The notes under the pieces: model-generated
Database searches by the model: none
What the model was told of the DNA's origin: nothing
The model's input: the letters and a program-made list of their open reading frames with translations, nothing else
Made by a program: the position numbers and the translations under genes
Shown here: in pieces, positions 15,900-25,160 of the stretch
How positions within the stretch are numbered: position 1 is the first letter of the stretch
Layout of the letters: each line of letters begins with the position of its first letter
Assembly: GCF_000306115.2 (NCBI RefSeq)
Contig: NZ_AKWX02000023.1
Location: forward strand, 124,001 to 188,000
Source of the DNA: Leptospira wolffii serovar Khorat str. Khorat-H2
GTDB taxonomy: Bacteria; Spirochaetota; Leptospiria; Leptospirales; Leptospiraceae
Reading direction: 5' to 3'
DNA length: 64,000 bases

Positions 15900-17036
15900 T
15901 TAATTTCGGTAATACAGCGTATTGAGAATCATGTTGTTGATATCGATATCCTGCATCCCGTGTTGGTTCGTTCTGAGAAAGCAATTCCTTCTTGCTTCGA
16001 TGAGCTTTTCGATCAAGAAGTTCTTATCCAAGTCGCTTTGGAGTAAATCCAGAGGATGGATGGTCCGTGAGGCTCCCTTGTTCCGGATCATTTGCTCGAT
16101 TTGCTCTTTCAATTCCGACTTGGAGAAACTATTTTCACTTTTCCCGAATTTCTTTTCTATTTTTGAAATCAGAAACTCATATGACTGATTTCGAACGTAA
16201 TCCTGTTCGCTCTTGAAGTAATCCAAGGTTTTTGCCGACAAATCATTTGGGCGAAGTTCTAAATAAACTTCTCTCCCTTCCGGCCCCGCATTATCCAATA
16301 AAATGTAGGTCCCGTTTACGAAGATCTCATGGTCTTTTTCGGTTTCTAAAAATTTGCCGATTCTTTTGGCACAAATCGGGGTGCATATTCTTCTAAGAAT
16401 ACTGGTAAGCGATCGTTTAATCTTGGGATTCTTTTCCTTTTCTAACAGATCCAATAGATGCTCAACGCTTTCTTTGCCGTAGACTCCGTATAAATGAGTT
16501 CTCTGAGCGTGACCATCCACATTTACAACGTGTTGCGGAATAAAAAAAGCCGTAGCCTCCGTTTGCAGGAATTTATCGTCGATTTGTTTTAAAAAACCGG
16601 GGACCTGCTTGTAGCTCATATAAAGCGAAAGTAAGAAAAACTGTTGGCTGTTTGAAGAGATAATCGGCTTTTTGGGATCGATTCTTTGATATACTTTTGA
16701 AAGAAAAGCTGCCCTCTCCGATTTCTTATCGGAAAGCGCGATGAAATACGTTAAATCCATGAGAACTAACGAGTTCGGTTCTTTGGACTCGATCTCCTGT
16801 TCCAATATTCGAACGAGTACGGGGACCGAATCATCTTTGTCCTTAGAGAATAAGGACCAATTATCATCCATTGTCTGATTGTATTCTTTCAGCTTTTCTT
16901 TGTCGCTTGTCGGAGAGATGGATCTCAAGGAATCCACGGCCTTAAAAATCTCCTTTTCGTAGGAGGATTCGGCCACGGCGGACATTTCGGCGGATAAGAG
17001 AAGGATTAAGCAGAATGTAGTTTTTAAAAAATTCAT
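15900..17036 (-). CDS. Secreted hypothetical protein with HEAT-like helical repeats
   Basis: The 378-residue protein starts with a signal peptide (residues 1 to about 22, LILLLSAEMSAVA) and is otherwise largely helical. Around residues 186-255 it contains short helical pairs (GKESVEHLLDLLEKEKNPKI) that resemble HEAT or TPR-like repeats, and it has a few Cys residues (CTPICAK). I do not recognise a family. No good ribosome site precedes the ATG. It lies at the end of a minus-strand run with the two exported proteins upstream (17110-18285), suggesting an envelope-related set. Between 15716 and 15899 I see no gene, only an imperfect inverted repeat (CGGTCC/GGACCG, 15868-15899). Confidence 0.65.
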   Translation of the reverse strand: MNFLKTTFCLILLLSAEMSAVAESSYEKEIFKAVDSLRSISPTSDKEKLKEYNQTMDDNWSLFSKDKDDSVPVLVRILEQEIESKEPNSLVLMDLTYFIALSDKKSERAAFLSKVYQRIDPKKPIISSNSQQFFLLSLYMSYKQVPGFLKQIDDKFLQTEATAFFIPQHVVNVDGHAQRTHLYGVYGKESVEHLLDLLEKEKNPKIKRSLTSILRRICTPICAKRIGKFLETEKDHEIFVNGTYILLDNAGPEGREVYLELRPNDLSAKTLDYFKSEQDYVRNQSYEFLISKIEKKFGKSENSFSKSELKEQIEQMIRNKGASRTIHPLDLLQSDLDKNFLIEKLIEARRNCFLRTNQHGMQDIDINNMILNTLYYRN

Positions 17037-17109
17037 TAGTTTTTTGTTATGTTTTTTAGTAATTTGAATTTATGAAGCAAATGTCTCATGGCTTCGCGTT
17101 CTCTGTTGG

Positions 17110-17733
17110 TTACATGAACCGAAGATTATAGAATAGATGCGTATTTTTCATGAATTGGATTAATTTATCCGGATCTTCCGAAAGATAGAGAATATAAACA
17201 TCCGCCTGATTGTCTTTGTGAAGTGCGGTAATACTACAATATTTGAATTTACTATCCGATCCTGGTCTCATTTCGAAGGAAACATTGCTTCCCCAGTCCG
17301 CTCCGAACTCGTCCTTAACCGCTTTGGGCGGAAATTCCGTGTAACCTGTCGCGACATTTTCTCCGCCCAGATTTTGTAGAAAGACCGCGTAATGAATTAG
17401 ATAGTCGTCTTTTTTCGGAGGGACCATCACCGCGGAAGGATCCTTCTTCTTTATTTCGGCGATTTCCCTAAGAAGTCCGGGAACGGATTTCAAGATATAT
17501 CGTATCTCGATTTGATCGTCATCGGAACGCAACGCGTAGTCGTAGCGATACGGTACTTTCGGATCCTTGGCGATTAATCGAAAATTTGGAGGGACGACTT
17601 GCCGGATCAGTAATTTGGTTTCGGCGAGCTTCTCCTTAAATCCGTCCATGTATTCCGGCTTTTCCCTGCGGCTCGTCGATTTGCAGGAAAGGAGTAGCAA
17701 TAAGAGTAAGGGTAAAACGAATATTCTTTTCAT
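17110..17733 (-). CDS. Hypothetical lipoprotein
   Basis: Reading from the ATG at 17733, which follows AAGGATTCCT, gives 207 residues with a hydrophobic signal and a lipobox LLLLSC (Cys about residue 17). The mature part is hydrophilic (YRYDYALRSDDDQIEIRYILKS; GADWGSNVSFEMRPGS). It has a strand-rich look similar to small folded lipoproteins, but I do not recognise a named family. An upstream in-frame extension to 17787 lacks a ribosome site and would bury the signal peptide. Confidence 0.72.
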   Translation of the reverse strand: MKRIFVLPLLLLLLLSCKSTSRREKPEYMDGFKEKLAETKLLIRQVVPPNFRLIAKDPKVPYRYDYALRSDDDQIEIRYILKSVPGLLREIAEIKKKDPSAVMVPPKKDDYLIHYAVFLQNLGGENVATGYTEFPPKAVKDEFGADWGSNVSFEMRPGSDSKFKYCSITALHKDNQADVYILYLSEDPDKLIQFMKNTHLFYNLRFM

Positions 17734-17802
17734 AGGAATCCTTTTGTAAAAGTTAAATTCTCCGAAATTAATAACGATCTTTCGCATATAGCTTCGATCG
17801 TT

Positions 17803-18285
17803 TTATTTTATGTAATATGCAGATTCGAGTCCATCGCTTGGAATTTGTTGGGCGGCGCCCACCTTGGAATCGTTTACGACTAGGACTTTTCCATGTTGGT
17901 CGTATCCTATAATATTGATCCAAATCGCTTGGTCTCCGGATACGGATTTTCTCTTTCCTAAGAGTATCGTTCCTTTGTCCAGTAAGGAGGTTATGGACTC
18001 TCCCTGTGATAGCTTAAAGAATTTCTTATTTACCTTTTTATTGAAATCCGCGTTCGCCAATAGGAGGACATTGCTTAGGTCGGTTTCATATTGAGAGGAA
18101 TTCAGATAAACCCATCTCACGATCGATTTCGGATATTGCTGAAGTAGGACCGGACTCAGGCTATAGATGAAGTCCACGTATTCCTGCTCCGTCTCGAAAG
18201 AAAGCACCGTATCTCCATCTTTTGCGGAAACGGAAACGCTGATGAAAGCGATTAGAATGAAAAGGATCTTTTTGTAAGTCTGCAT
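17803..18285 (-). CDS. Small exported hypothetical protein
   Basis: The 160-residue protein has a signal peptide ending about residue 21 (ILIAFISVSVSAKDG) and a mature domain with no recognised motif (EQEYVDFIYSLSPVLLQQYPKS; KVGAAQQIPSDGLESAYYIK). An AAGGCAG site precedes the ATG. It sits 69 bases upstream of the lipoprotein gene on the same strand, so the two and the helical-repeat protein downstream may be one operon. The function is unknown. Confidence 0.65.
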   Translation of the reverse strand: MQTYKKILFILIAFISVSVSAKDGDTVLSFETEQEYVDFIYSLSPVLLQQYPKSIVRWVYLNSSQYETDLSNVLLLANADFNKKVNKKFFKLSQGESITSLLDKGTILLGKRKSVSGDQAIWINIIGYDQHGKVLVVNDSKVGAAQQIPSDGLESAYYIK

Positions 18286-18410
18286 TTTATGTTCTGCCTT
18301 ATAGGAAGGATGTGTTCGTGTGATGGAGTGAGCATTATGCTGATGGAGAGTAGAAGGTGTTCATTCGGATAGTCTTTGCTTGATGATTTGCGATATGGGT
18401 TTGTGAGGCT

Positions 18411-19031
18411 CTAATAGACAAGTCTATAGGCTCCCGTCGTTCCTGCCGGGACGTCCTGGATAGGTTCGAATTTATATTCTAAATTTTCCGCATTGTCGAA
18501 AACGGATTGTGTAAGTAGGATTTCTCCGGCCTCGGCCGTGTCTTCTCCCAGCTTGCTTGCGGTATTTACTTCGGAACCGAATACGTCTATGTCTCCGATC
18601 TTTAACACCTTACCGTATCCTAATCCGACGCAGAGTAGGATCTTTTCTTCCGGGATTTTATTCTTATTGTATTCGACTAGTTCCTTCTGCATCCGAATCG
18701 CCGCCTGCAATCCCTTTGCGACATTGCGAAAGATAACGAGAAAACTGTCCCCTTCCGATTTGAGAAGAATACCGTCATGATCTTCTATGACCGGCACTAA
18801 GATTCTTTCGGACTCATGGATGGTCTGTAAAAAATGGATGATCCCGAACTTCTCCACTCCTCTCGAGAACCCGGAGAGATCGGTGAACATGATGCACCAA
18901 ACTTCTCCGAAAAGATCCCAGATCCTTTGGTCTATCCTTTCCTTATCCGCTCCGGGCTTGAGCCTTTCTAAAATCAGATTCTCCAATCTGTCTTCCGATG
19001 CGCTTGCGATAATGCTTCTTTTAAAGGCCAT
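18411..19031 (-). CDS. Class III cyclase-like protein with an altered catalytic site
   Basis: The 206-residue soluble protein is one cyclase homology domain after a short helical N-terminus. The two metal-binding Asp residues are present (MFTDLSGFSRG and LLKSEGDSFLVIF, with the Lys two before the second motif). In the segment FGSEVNTASKLGEDTA the Asn is kept, but the position four residues on, normally Arg, is Lys. This R-to-K change could lower activity or mark a distinct subfamily that binds rather than makes nucleotides. No sensor domain is attached. It stands alone between two minus-strand units. Confidence 0.8.
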   Translation of the reverse strand: MAFKRSIIASASEDRLENLILERLKPGADKERIDQRIWDLFGEVWCIMFTDLSGFSRGVEKFGIIHFLQTIHESERILVPVIEDHDGILLKSEGDSFLVIFRNVAKGLQAAIRMQKELVEYNKNKIPEEKILLCVGLGYGKVLKIGDIDVFGSEVNTASKLGEDTAEAGEILLTQSVFDNAENLEYKFEPIQDVPAGTTGAYRLVY

Positions 19032-19124
19032 GGCAACCGAATCAAATCAGACCTCTTTGTTCCGTCGAATCATTTCAAATGCGATTCGGAAAAATTCGAA
19101 ACCGAGAAGAATGGTACCTTCTTC

Positions 19125-20654
19125 TTATTCCTTGACTCTGATTTTCAAAAGGCGACGTCTCAGTCGGATCTCCTCCTCGAGGGATTTGGAGAGGTTTTCG
19201 AATTTACGGTGGGAAAGATCGATCTTGGCTTGCAGCGTCTCGTAGAGAGGATTGGTTTTCCCTTCAGGTAAAAGGAATCTGGATTTGATTTCCCCTTCCG
19301 AATAAGCCTGGAAGGAGGCGACATGAGCGTCGTCGTCGATGAATAATACGGCTCCTCCGTGGGACTTCATGGTTTGTATGGTATCTACGACCCATCCACC
19401 GGTGTTGAAGATGAGCTTGTCTTGGATTTTTAATCCTAAACCTTGGGAGACCGAGACGAAAGGTTTGTGGGTATGGCCGAAAATAAAGGCATAGTCCTGC
19501 GGAAATTTACGCTTGGTCCTTCTGGTCTCCTCTTCCCATTGGTGGGGGATGGTTTCCGCCAAATAGGTGTCCAGATTGCGGATTACTTCGTCGCTTAAGA
19601 CAGTATCGGACATCCCTCTCTCCGCCTGACCCACTTTGAGTACGACTTTCTTGAGGGTCCGTCCGATCGCCCATTGAAGGAAATATTTCAGTAGAAAGAA
19701 AGTATCCAGTTTTCTCAATAGATAGCTGGTTACGTTGCTCGCAAGTCTTCCTACCGCCTTTTCGTCCTGAAGCATATCGTAAATTAGGCCTATCCCTTTT
19801 CCGACTTTTCCGGATCTGCCTAACGTGGACCAAAAAAAATCGATCCATGCGAAGTTCTCCTTTTCCAAAACGGTTATGGAAGTAGGGTTCGGGACCTCCA
19901 CTGCGGCTCGGAAAGGGTTTAGATCCAAGAGCTTTTCCCAGAAATTGCGCTTGGGTTTTTCCTGATTCTTGTCTTTGTCTATTTCCGGGAGCAGGATTCT
20001 TTGGATCGTGCTCATTAGCGCGTAGATATTTTCCAGAAAGTTTCCATGGGAAAGGAATACGGATCTGCTTCCGTCCTTACTCACGATTTCGAAATTAGGA
20101 TAAGCAATGACGGCTTCTCCTTTCTTCAATTTGCGATTTCTTCTCAAAATGCCGGTTAACAGGTCGGATTCAACGAAGTCGGGATCCACCATCTTGGTGG
20201 TATACCACGCATTTTGAATGTATTGGTTGGGCTTGAGTCTCGCGATATAGTCCACATATTGCCTTTCTCTAGCTGTTTCCCAGAGATGATGGTCGTGGTT
20301 TCCTGGAATATATAGTATGCTGTCGGAAAAAACGCTTTTCTGTTCCTTATAGGCGACTTCCAAGAATCTCTCGAAGGTCATTGAGGCTTCGTTGATATCT
20401 CCCAAGGCAAGTTCCAACACGTCTCCGAGTAGAATGAACTGAGGCGGTTTACTAGAGCCGTTCACCGTTTGAACGATATGTTTGATACAGGAAATCAATT
20501 CCAGGAGTGCGGGAGATGTCTTCTGGGGGTTTACCTTATACTTGTCCTCTTCCTTAACAGGATCCGGAAACTCTTCGATGTATGTAAGTAAACTATTATA
20601 TGCTCCTAGATGAACGTCGGATAACACAACATATTTGATTTTACTTGTAGGCAT
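19125..20654 (-). CDS. Calcineurin-like metallophosphoesterase
   Basis: The 509-residue protein has all metallophosphoesterase metal motifs: SDVHLG (about residues 12-17), GDVLELALGD, GNHDHH and, near the C-terminus, GHTHKP. A long insert of about 170 residues lies between the GNHDHH block and the last motif, with a hydrophobic stretch (TSYLLRKLDTFFLLKYFLQWAIG) that may touch the membrane. Substrates of such enzymes range from UDP-sugars to cyclic nucleotides and cannot be told here. It is divergent from the GMC oxidoreductase gene, with the 10-base palindrome GATTCGAATC (20659-20668) in the gap. Confidence 0.85.
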   Translation of the reverse strand: MPTSKIKYVVLSDVHLGAYNSLLTYIEEFPDPVKEEDKYKVNPQKTSPALLELISCIKHIVQTVNGSSKPPQFILLGDVLELALGDINEASMTFERFLEVAYKEQKSVFSDSILYIPGNHDHHLWETARERQYVDYIARLKPNQYIQNAWYTTKMVDPDFVESDLLTGILRRNRKLKKGEAVIAYPNFEIVSKDGSRSVFLSHGNFLENIYALMSTIQRILLPEIDKDKNQEKPKRNFWEKLLDLNPFRAAVEVPNPTSITVLEKENFAWIDFFWSTLGRSGKVGKGIGLIYDMLQDEKAVGRLASNVTSYLLRKLDTFFLLKYFLQWAIGRTLKKVVLKVGQAERGMSDTVLSDEVIRNLDTYLAETIPHQWEEETRRTKRKFPQDYAFIFGHTHKPFVSVSQGLGLKIQDKLIFNTGGWVVDTIQTMKSHGGAVLFIDDDAHVASFQAYSEGEIKSRFLLPEGKTNPLYETLQAKIDLSHRKFENLSKSLEEEIRLRRRLLKIRVKE

Positions 20655-20759
20655 TTGGGATTCGAATCATTCGAAATTCGCATATAAAATCAATTAATTA
20701 TTGCTATTTTTAGGCAAATGCTGCAAATAAGTAGATTTTTCGGCGATAGGGGGATCTTC

Positions 20760-22487
20760 TTGAAGTTCTACGAAGCGATAGTGATAGGTACTGGATTCGG
20801 CGGTTCGATTAACGCGTGTAGGCTTTCCAAAAAATGGCCGGGTAAGGTTCTGGTCTTGGAACGAGGTAAGGAATATCCGAAAGGCTCTTTTCCCCGTTCA
20901 CCGGAAGGAATGTCCAAGAATTTCTGGAATGTACCCGAAGAAGGGACGGTTCCACGTTCTTCCCAATTCAAGAAAAGCGGTCGCCAGACCGGATTATTCG
21001 ATATCCGCAACTATCCTAAGTTGGATGTGGTCCTTTCCGCAGGTTTGGGAGGGGGTTCTCTTATTTATGCAAACGTGTTTTTGGAGCCTCCGGATCATAT
21101 TTTCGACGAACGATGGCCGGAAACCTGCAAAAAACGTAATTTAAAACCGTATTATAAAGTAGTGAAGGAAGTCCTAGGCTCCCGTCCTATCCCCGATAAC
21201 GGGGAGGAGCGGAGAAAAGTAGTCAGGACGGAATTGTACGAAAAATTCGCCGCTCACGAATCCCGTGTCTCCAAGCGGGCCGATCTCAACGTATTTTTCG
21301 GAAACGATTTCAAGAAGCCAACTCCTATCGGGGTTCAGGAAAAAAACCGCTACGGCGCGATCCAAACTTCCTGCACTTACTGTGCGGAATGTGATGTCGG
21401 TTGTAACACCCATTCTAAGAATACTCTGGATCTGAATTACCTTTTTGTTGCGAAGAATTCGCATAAGGCGGAGATCCGTACGGAACATCTCGCTACTAAA
21501 ATCATTCCTTTAGGGGCAAAGGGAGAGGAAGATCCTTCCGCAAGCGGCGCATACGGTTATAGGGTCCATTTTTTGAATCTGCAAAACGGAAAGACGGTGG
21601 CGACTTACGCCGATACCAGGAGAGTCGTCGTTTCCGCCGGGACTTTGGGAACGACAGAACTTCTTCTTAAATGCAAAACGAAATTTAAAACTCTCGCTAA
21701 GATCTCCGACAAGATAGGGACCCAATTCTCCGGAAACGGGGACTTCTTATCCTTTACCGCTAAGGGAGATAAGCCTGCGGATCCGAATTACGGCCCGGTG
21801 ATCACTCAATACACGGATTATAATCTATTCCAAAATTTCGATTCAAAGAAGGCTTTCGTATTGGAGGATGCAAGTTATCCTGTATTTGCCTCTTATTTCG
21901 TATCCGGAGCCATCCCTCTGATCTTCCGTTTGAAGTATATCTTCCATATCGTCGGAGAATTTTTCCGCAGTATCTGGGACGGCAAGATTTTCGGTAAGAT
22001 AGGTTTCCTACTCGGCGAAGCTTTGAAAGGGGATATCTCCTATACGTCCGCAGTCCTTCTATGCATGGGAATCGATACTTCCGACGGGAAAATGTATTTG
22101 GATAAGAAGGGAACTCTGCAGATCACCTGGCCTCAGGCGGAGAATATGACGCTTTACAATACCATAATGGATGTGAATAAGCGTTTTTCCAAATTCACGA
22201 ACGCCAAAACTAGATTTCCGATGCCCACTTATTCCTGGCCCGTCCGGAATAACGTGACGGTCCATCCTTTGGGTGGTTGCGTCGTCGGATCTTCCGCTGC
22301 GTTCGGAGTCTGTTCTTCGGATCCAAAGACGTTCGGAAAGGTTTTCGGATATGAGGGTTTATATGTGGCGGACGGAAGCTTATTACCGACCGCAGTGGGA
22401 GCGAATCCGTCCATGACTATTTCTGCACTTTCGGAAATGGTTGCGGAAGCGATTACTGGAAGAAAACCGAACGCGAGTTTAAGGTAG
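20760..22487 (+). CDS. GMC-family oxidoreductase, cholesterol-oxidase-like
   Basis: This is an FAD-dependent oxidoreductase of 575 residues from the TTG at 20760, which is preceded by AGGGGGATC; an ATG at 20718 would add 14 residues. The FAD-binding motif GTGFGGS lies right at the N-terminus and the family C-terminal His motif is in VTVHPLGGCVVG. A four-Cys cluster, CTYCAECDVGC (C205, C208, C211, C215), has the spacing CX2CX2CX3C also known in cholesterol-oxidase-like GMC proteins, where it may hold a metal. The next gene, 9 bases on, encodes an alpha/beta hydrolase of the kind fused to such oxidoreductases in some bacteria. The substrate is probably a sterol, hopanoid or other hydrophobic alcohol, but this is inference. 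Confidence 0.82.
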   Translation: MKFYEAIVIGTGFGGSINACRLSKKWPGKVLVLERGKEYPKGSFPRSPEGMSKNFWNVPEEGTVPRSSQFKKSGRQTGLFDIRNYPKLDVVLSAGLGGGSLIYANVFLEPPDHIFDERWPETCKKRNLKPYYKVVKEVLGSRPIPDNGEERRKVVRTELYEKFAAHESRVSKRADLNVFFGNDFKKPTPIGVQEKNRYGAIQTSCTYCAECDVGCNTHSKNTLDLNYLFVAKNSHKAEIRTEHLATKIIPLGAKGEEDPSASGAYGYRVHFLNLQNGKTVATYADTRRVVVSAGTLGTTELLLKCKTKFKTLAKISDKIGTQFSGNGDFLSFTAKGDKPADPNYGPVITQYTDYNLFQNFDSKKAFVLEDASYPVFASYFVSGAIPLIFRLKYIFHIVGEFFRSIWDGKIFGKIGFLLGEALKGDISYTSAVLLCMGIDTSDGKMYLDKKGTLQITWPQAENMTLYNTIMDVNKRFSKFTNAKTRFPMPTYSWPVRNNVTVHPLGGCVVGSSAAFGVCSSDPKTFGKVFGYEGLYVADGSLLPTAVGANPSMTISALSEMVAEAITGRKPNASLR

Positions 22488-22496
22488 GAAAATCGA

Positions 22497-24308
22497 TTGG
22501 CTACGGCGACAAAAAAGAAAAAAGCAACGAATCAAAGCAAAAGTAAGAAGAACTTAGCGCCGAAACCGCACCCGGTGAGTTTGGAATTTACGGAAGAGAT
22601 GAAAGGTTTCATCTCACTTCCAGGTTCCTTCTCCTATGAAGAGGATTACGAGGCCGGAAAGAAAGCGGGAAATTATCTCATGTTTCATCTTACGATACGG
22701 ATTCCGGATACGGAATTCTTCGTATACGATCCGAATGAAACGGGAGAAGCGATCGGTTGGGTGGAATGCCAGGCGTTAGGCGGTAAATTCGACGTAGAGA
22801 AAGGGATCTTCAATTGCTTCGTAGATTATGGAAAACCTTCCGTTAACGAGAAGCATATGAGATACCGCCTATTCCTGAAGAATAAGGCGGGTCGTAAAAT
22901 CACTTTGAACGGATTCAAGAAGGTCGTGGACGACGGTATTCTGAATATCTGGAGAGACACTTCCACATTATACACTACCGTATACGAAGGTCATATTGAC
23001 GAGAAAGGCGAGGCTAAGGCCAAGGTTTTAGGCAAAGGTATTTTAAGAATTCTTGAAAAAGATTTTCTGAAACAAATGACCACCTTCAAATCCAACGGTC
23101 GCACCTTCTCCGAAAGAAAGGATGCCGCCTTAAGATTCGGAGAAATGTTCCTGGGAAATCTTTGGGATATTTACGGAGCCCAATTCAGAAAAGCCGAACC
23201 GGAATTATGGAGAGAGAGGGATATTCCTGTCTTTACTTTGGAGGGAGTCAAGGGCGCTAAGATCTCCCACCATCCTTTCGTAACTGAGGATAAGATTTCC
23301 GTCAGCCTGATGAGGTTCCAGAAGAAAGAGAGTAAAGATGTGGTCGTGCTTATGCACGGTTTGACTACTTCCACCGATATGTTCGTTATGCCCGAACATA
23401 AGAATCTCGTAACTTACCTACATGAAAACGGTTACGGGGACGTTTGGAGTTTCGATTGGAGGGGGAGTTTACGTTTTAATTATAATCTATTCCCTCATCG
23501 GTATACTCTGGATGATATCGCTTTATACGACGTTCCGGCCGCTCTGAAGGTCGTTCGAGAGGCGGTCGGTCCGGGAAAGAAAATCCATTTCGTGGTGCAT
23601 TGTGTAGGATCTATCTCATTCTTCATGAGTCTTTTTGCCGGAAAAATAGAAGGGGTGACGAGCGTCGTATCCAATAGCGTTTCTTTGACTCCGAACGTTC
23701 CGGCCTGGTCCAAGATTAAACTTAGTTTCGCGCCTTTTTTAATGGAGTCCGTATTACGGTTTCCGAATGTGAATCCTCGCTGGCATTACCTTCCCGGCTT
23801 CGCGTCCGGCAAGGTTCTCGCCAAATTCGTGAGTCTATTTCACCATGAATGCGACGAGCCCGCTTGCCATATGCTCAGCCTAATGTGGGGGACCGGATGG
23901 CCTGCTTGTTACGAACACGAAAATCTGCCCGATGTCACTCATAGAAGGGTAGGGGATCTGTTCGGCGCCACTTCCATGAATTACTATAGGCATATCCGCA
24001 AGGCTGTGGGTCGTAAATCCATGATCAAGTTCGAGCCTAAGGACAATCGATATGATTCTCTTCCGAATAATTATTTGGATAAGGCCTCCACGGTTAAGAC
24101 CCCCATCTTATTCATGACCGGTGATCAGAATAAGGTGTTCAAAGATTCGAATATTATCGCCCACGATACCTTGAATCGATTGAATCCGGGAAACAAGAAC
24201 GAGTTATTTATAGCTAAGGGATACGGTCACCAGGACACCTTGATGGGAAAGAAAAGCGATAAGGATATCTTTCCAAGAATCGTGGAATTCTTGAAAAAAC
24301 ATTCTTAA
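22497..24308 (+). CDS. Alpha/beta hydrolase with N-terminal accessory domain, Cys in the nucleophile elbow
   Basis: The protein has 603 residues from a TTG preceded by AAGGTAGG. After a basic low-complexity start (residues 1-25) comes an accessory beta-rich domain (about 30-170) of the type found beside cholesterol-oxidase-like GMC enzymes. The alpha/beta hydrolase domain then follows: oxyanion HG in VVLMHGLTTSTD, Asp543 in MTGDQNK and His578 in GYGHQDTL. The nucleophile elbow reads VVHCVGS: Cys369 where most esterases and lipases have Ser. Cys nucleophiles occur in dienelactone hydrolases. It is clearly co-transcribed with the GMC oxidoreductase. Confidence 0.85.
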   Translation: MATATKKKKATNQSKSKKNLAPKPHPVSLEFTEEMKGFISLPGSFSYEEDYEAGKKAGNYLMFHLTIRIPDTEFFVYDPNETGEAIGWVECQALGGKFDVEKGIFNCFVDYGKPSVNEKHMRYRLFLKNKAGRKITLNGFKKVVDDGILNIWRDTSTLYTTVYEGHIDEKGEAKAKVLGKGILRILEKDFLKQMTTFKSNGRTFSERKDAALRFGEMFLGNLWDIYGAQFRKAEPELWRERDIPVFTLEGVKGAKISHHPFVTEDKISVSLMRFQKKESKDVVVLMHGLTTSTDMFVMPEHKNLVTYLHENGYGDVWSFDWRGSLRFNYNLFPHRYTLDDIALYDVPAALKVVREAVGPGKKIHFVVHCVGSISFFMSLFAGKIEGVTSVVSNSVSLTPNVPAWSKIKLSFAPFLMESVLRFPNVNPRWHYLPGFASGKVLAKFVSLFHHECDEPACHMLSLMWGTGWPACYEHENLPDVTHRRVGDLFGATSMNYYRHIRKAVGRKSMIKFEPKDNRYDSLPNNYLDKASTVKTPILFMTGDQNKVFKDSNIIAHDTLNRLNPGNKNELFIAKGYGHQDTLMGKKSDKDIFPRIVEFLKKHS

Positions 24309-24330
24309 CGTTTCGTTTGTGAATCGAATA

Positions 24331-24353
24331 TCCGAGTCGTTTAACGACTCGGA
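24331..24353. terminator. Bidirectional terminator between convergent genes
   Basis: TCCGAGTCGTT and AACGACTCGGA form a perfect 11-base-pair inverted repeat around a single central T. It is T-rich on the plus side (TTCTTTG). It ends the plus-strand hydrolase gene; the stop codon of the minus-strand membrane gene (24341-24343) lies inside the hairpin. Confidence 0.75.
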
Positions 24354-25081
24354 TTCTTTGCGACTGCGGTCTTGGAGAGATAAAGAATGACTATTGCGGC
24401 GAAAAGCATATCCGCAAATACGAGTAACGCCATCCAAACTTCGGATTTGATCAAGAAGGTCATGAATCCTTTTACGAATATCGGTAAGGAGAATAGGTTC
24501 AGGATCACGATTCCGATCGCGAAGTTTCTCTTTCCGTTCGGCGAAGAGAATTCGAAATTCTTCAGGAAGATATAAGCGGCGATCGCGGAGAGTGCCGCCT
24601 GGATTCCGAATCCCAAAAGCGGCGCGGCGGCGCTGATTCCGAGTTCGGGGTTGGAGGGATCCAGCGAGATGATGGGGCCGATGATCGGCGCATCGGACAG
24701 AGGTAGGATCTTTAGATCATGGTCGTGAACCAAAAAGTCCAGGATCCAATGACCGCTAGTCGCCAAGGCCACGGAGAGATAACGCGCAGCAGGAGAAACC
24801 TTAAAGGCTTTCAGAACTAGAAAGAAAAGGATTCCGATGATGATCCCGCCGACCAGAGAGTGGGAATACTGCTGGCTCAGCAGTTTCATATTTCCGATAT
24901 ATAAGAAAGGGATCTCCACTTTCATATATTCTAATGGGGGAGAGAAGCCGAACGGATTCAGATTCAATACGATCCAAACCAATTCTACGGCTTCCGTCGC
25001 AATGAGAAGAATCCAAAGCGGCGTATCTTTGAACTTCGATTTTACTAGAAATGCGGAAGATAGATGTCCAATGCCTGTCAT
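24341..25081 (-). CDS. Multi-pass membrane protein, possible YdjM-like
   Basis: The 246-residue protein has about seven hydrophobic segments. Polar His and Asp residues lie at segment ends (TGIGHLSSAF, QQYSHSLVGG, ATSGHWILDFLVHDHD) in a pattern like that of YdjM/DUF457 membrane proteins, which are predicted membrane-bound metal-dependent hydrolases. The motif GHWILDFLVHDHD is the most telling. The family link is tentative. It is divergent from the SDR gene. Confidence 0.65.
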   Translation of the reverse strand: MTGIGHLSSAFLVKSKFKDTPLWILLIATEAVELVWIVLNLNPFGFSPPLEYMKVEIPFLYIGNMKLLSQQYSHSLVGGIIIGILFFLVLKAFKVSPAARYLSVALATSGHWILDFLVHDHDLKILPLSDAPIIGPIISLDPSNPELGISAAAPLLGFGIQAALSAIAAYIFLKNFEFSSPNGKRNFAIGIVILNLFSLPIFVKGFMTFLIKSEVWMALLVFADMLFAAIVILYLSKTAVAKNPSR

Positions 25082-25083
25082 AG

Positions 25084-25112
25084 GTGACGAAAATTATTAA
25101 AAACATTATAAT
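25084..25112 (+). promoter_or_regulatory. Promoter of the SDR gene
   Basis: GTGACG (25084-25089) and a consensus TATAAT (25107-25112) are separated by 17 bases. Transcription would begin near 25119, about 40 bases before the ATG at 25161. No strong ribosome site precedes that ATG. Confidence 0.6.
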
Positions 25113-25160
25113 ATGCAATAAATAATTTGCTTAAGTATGTAAAGTTTGCAGAATTTGCCT

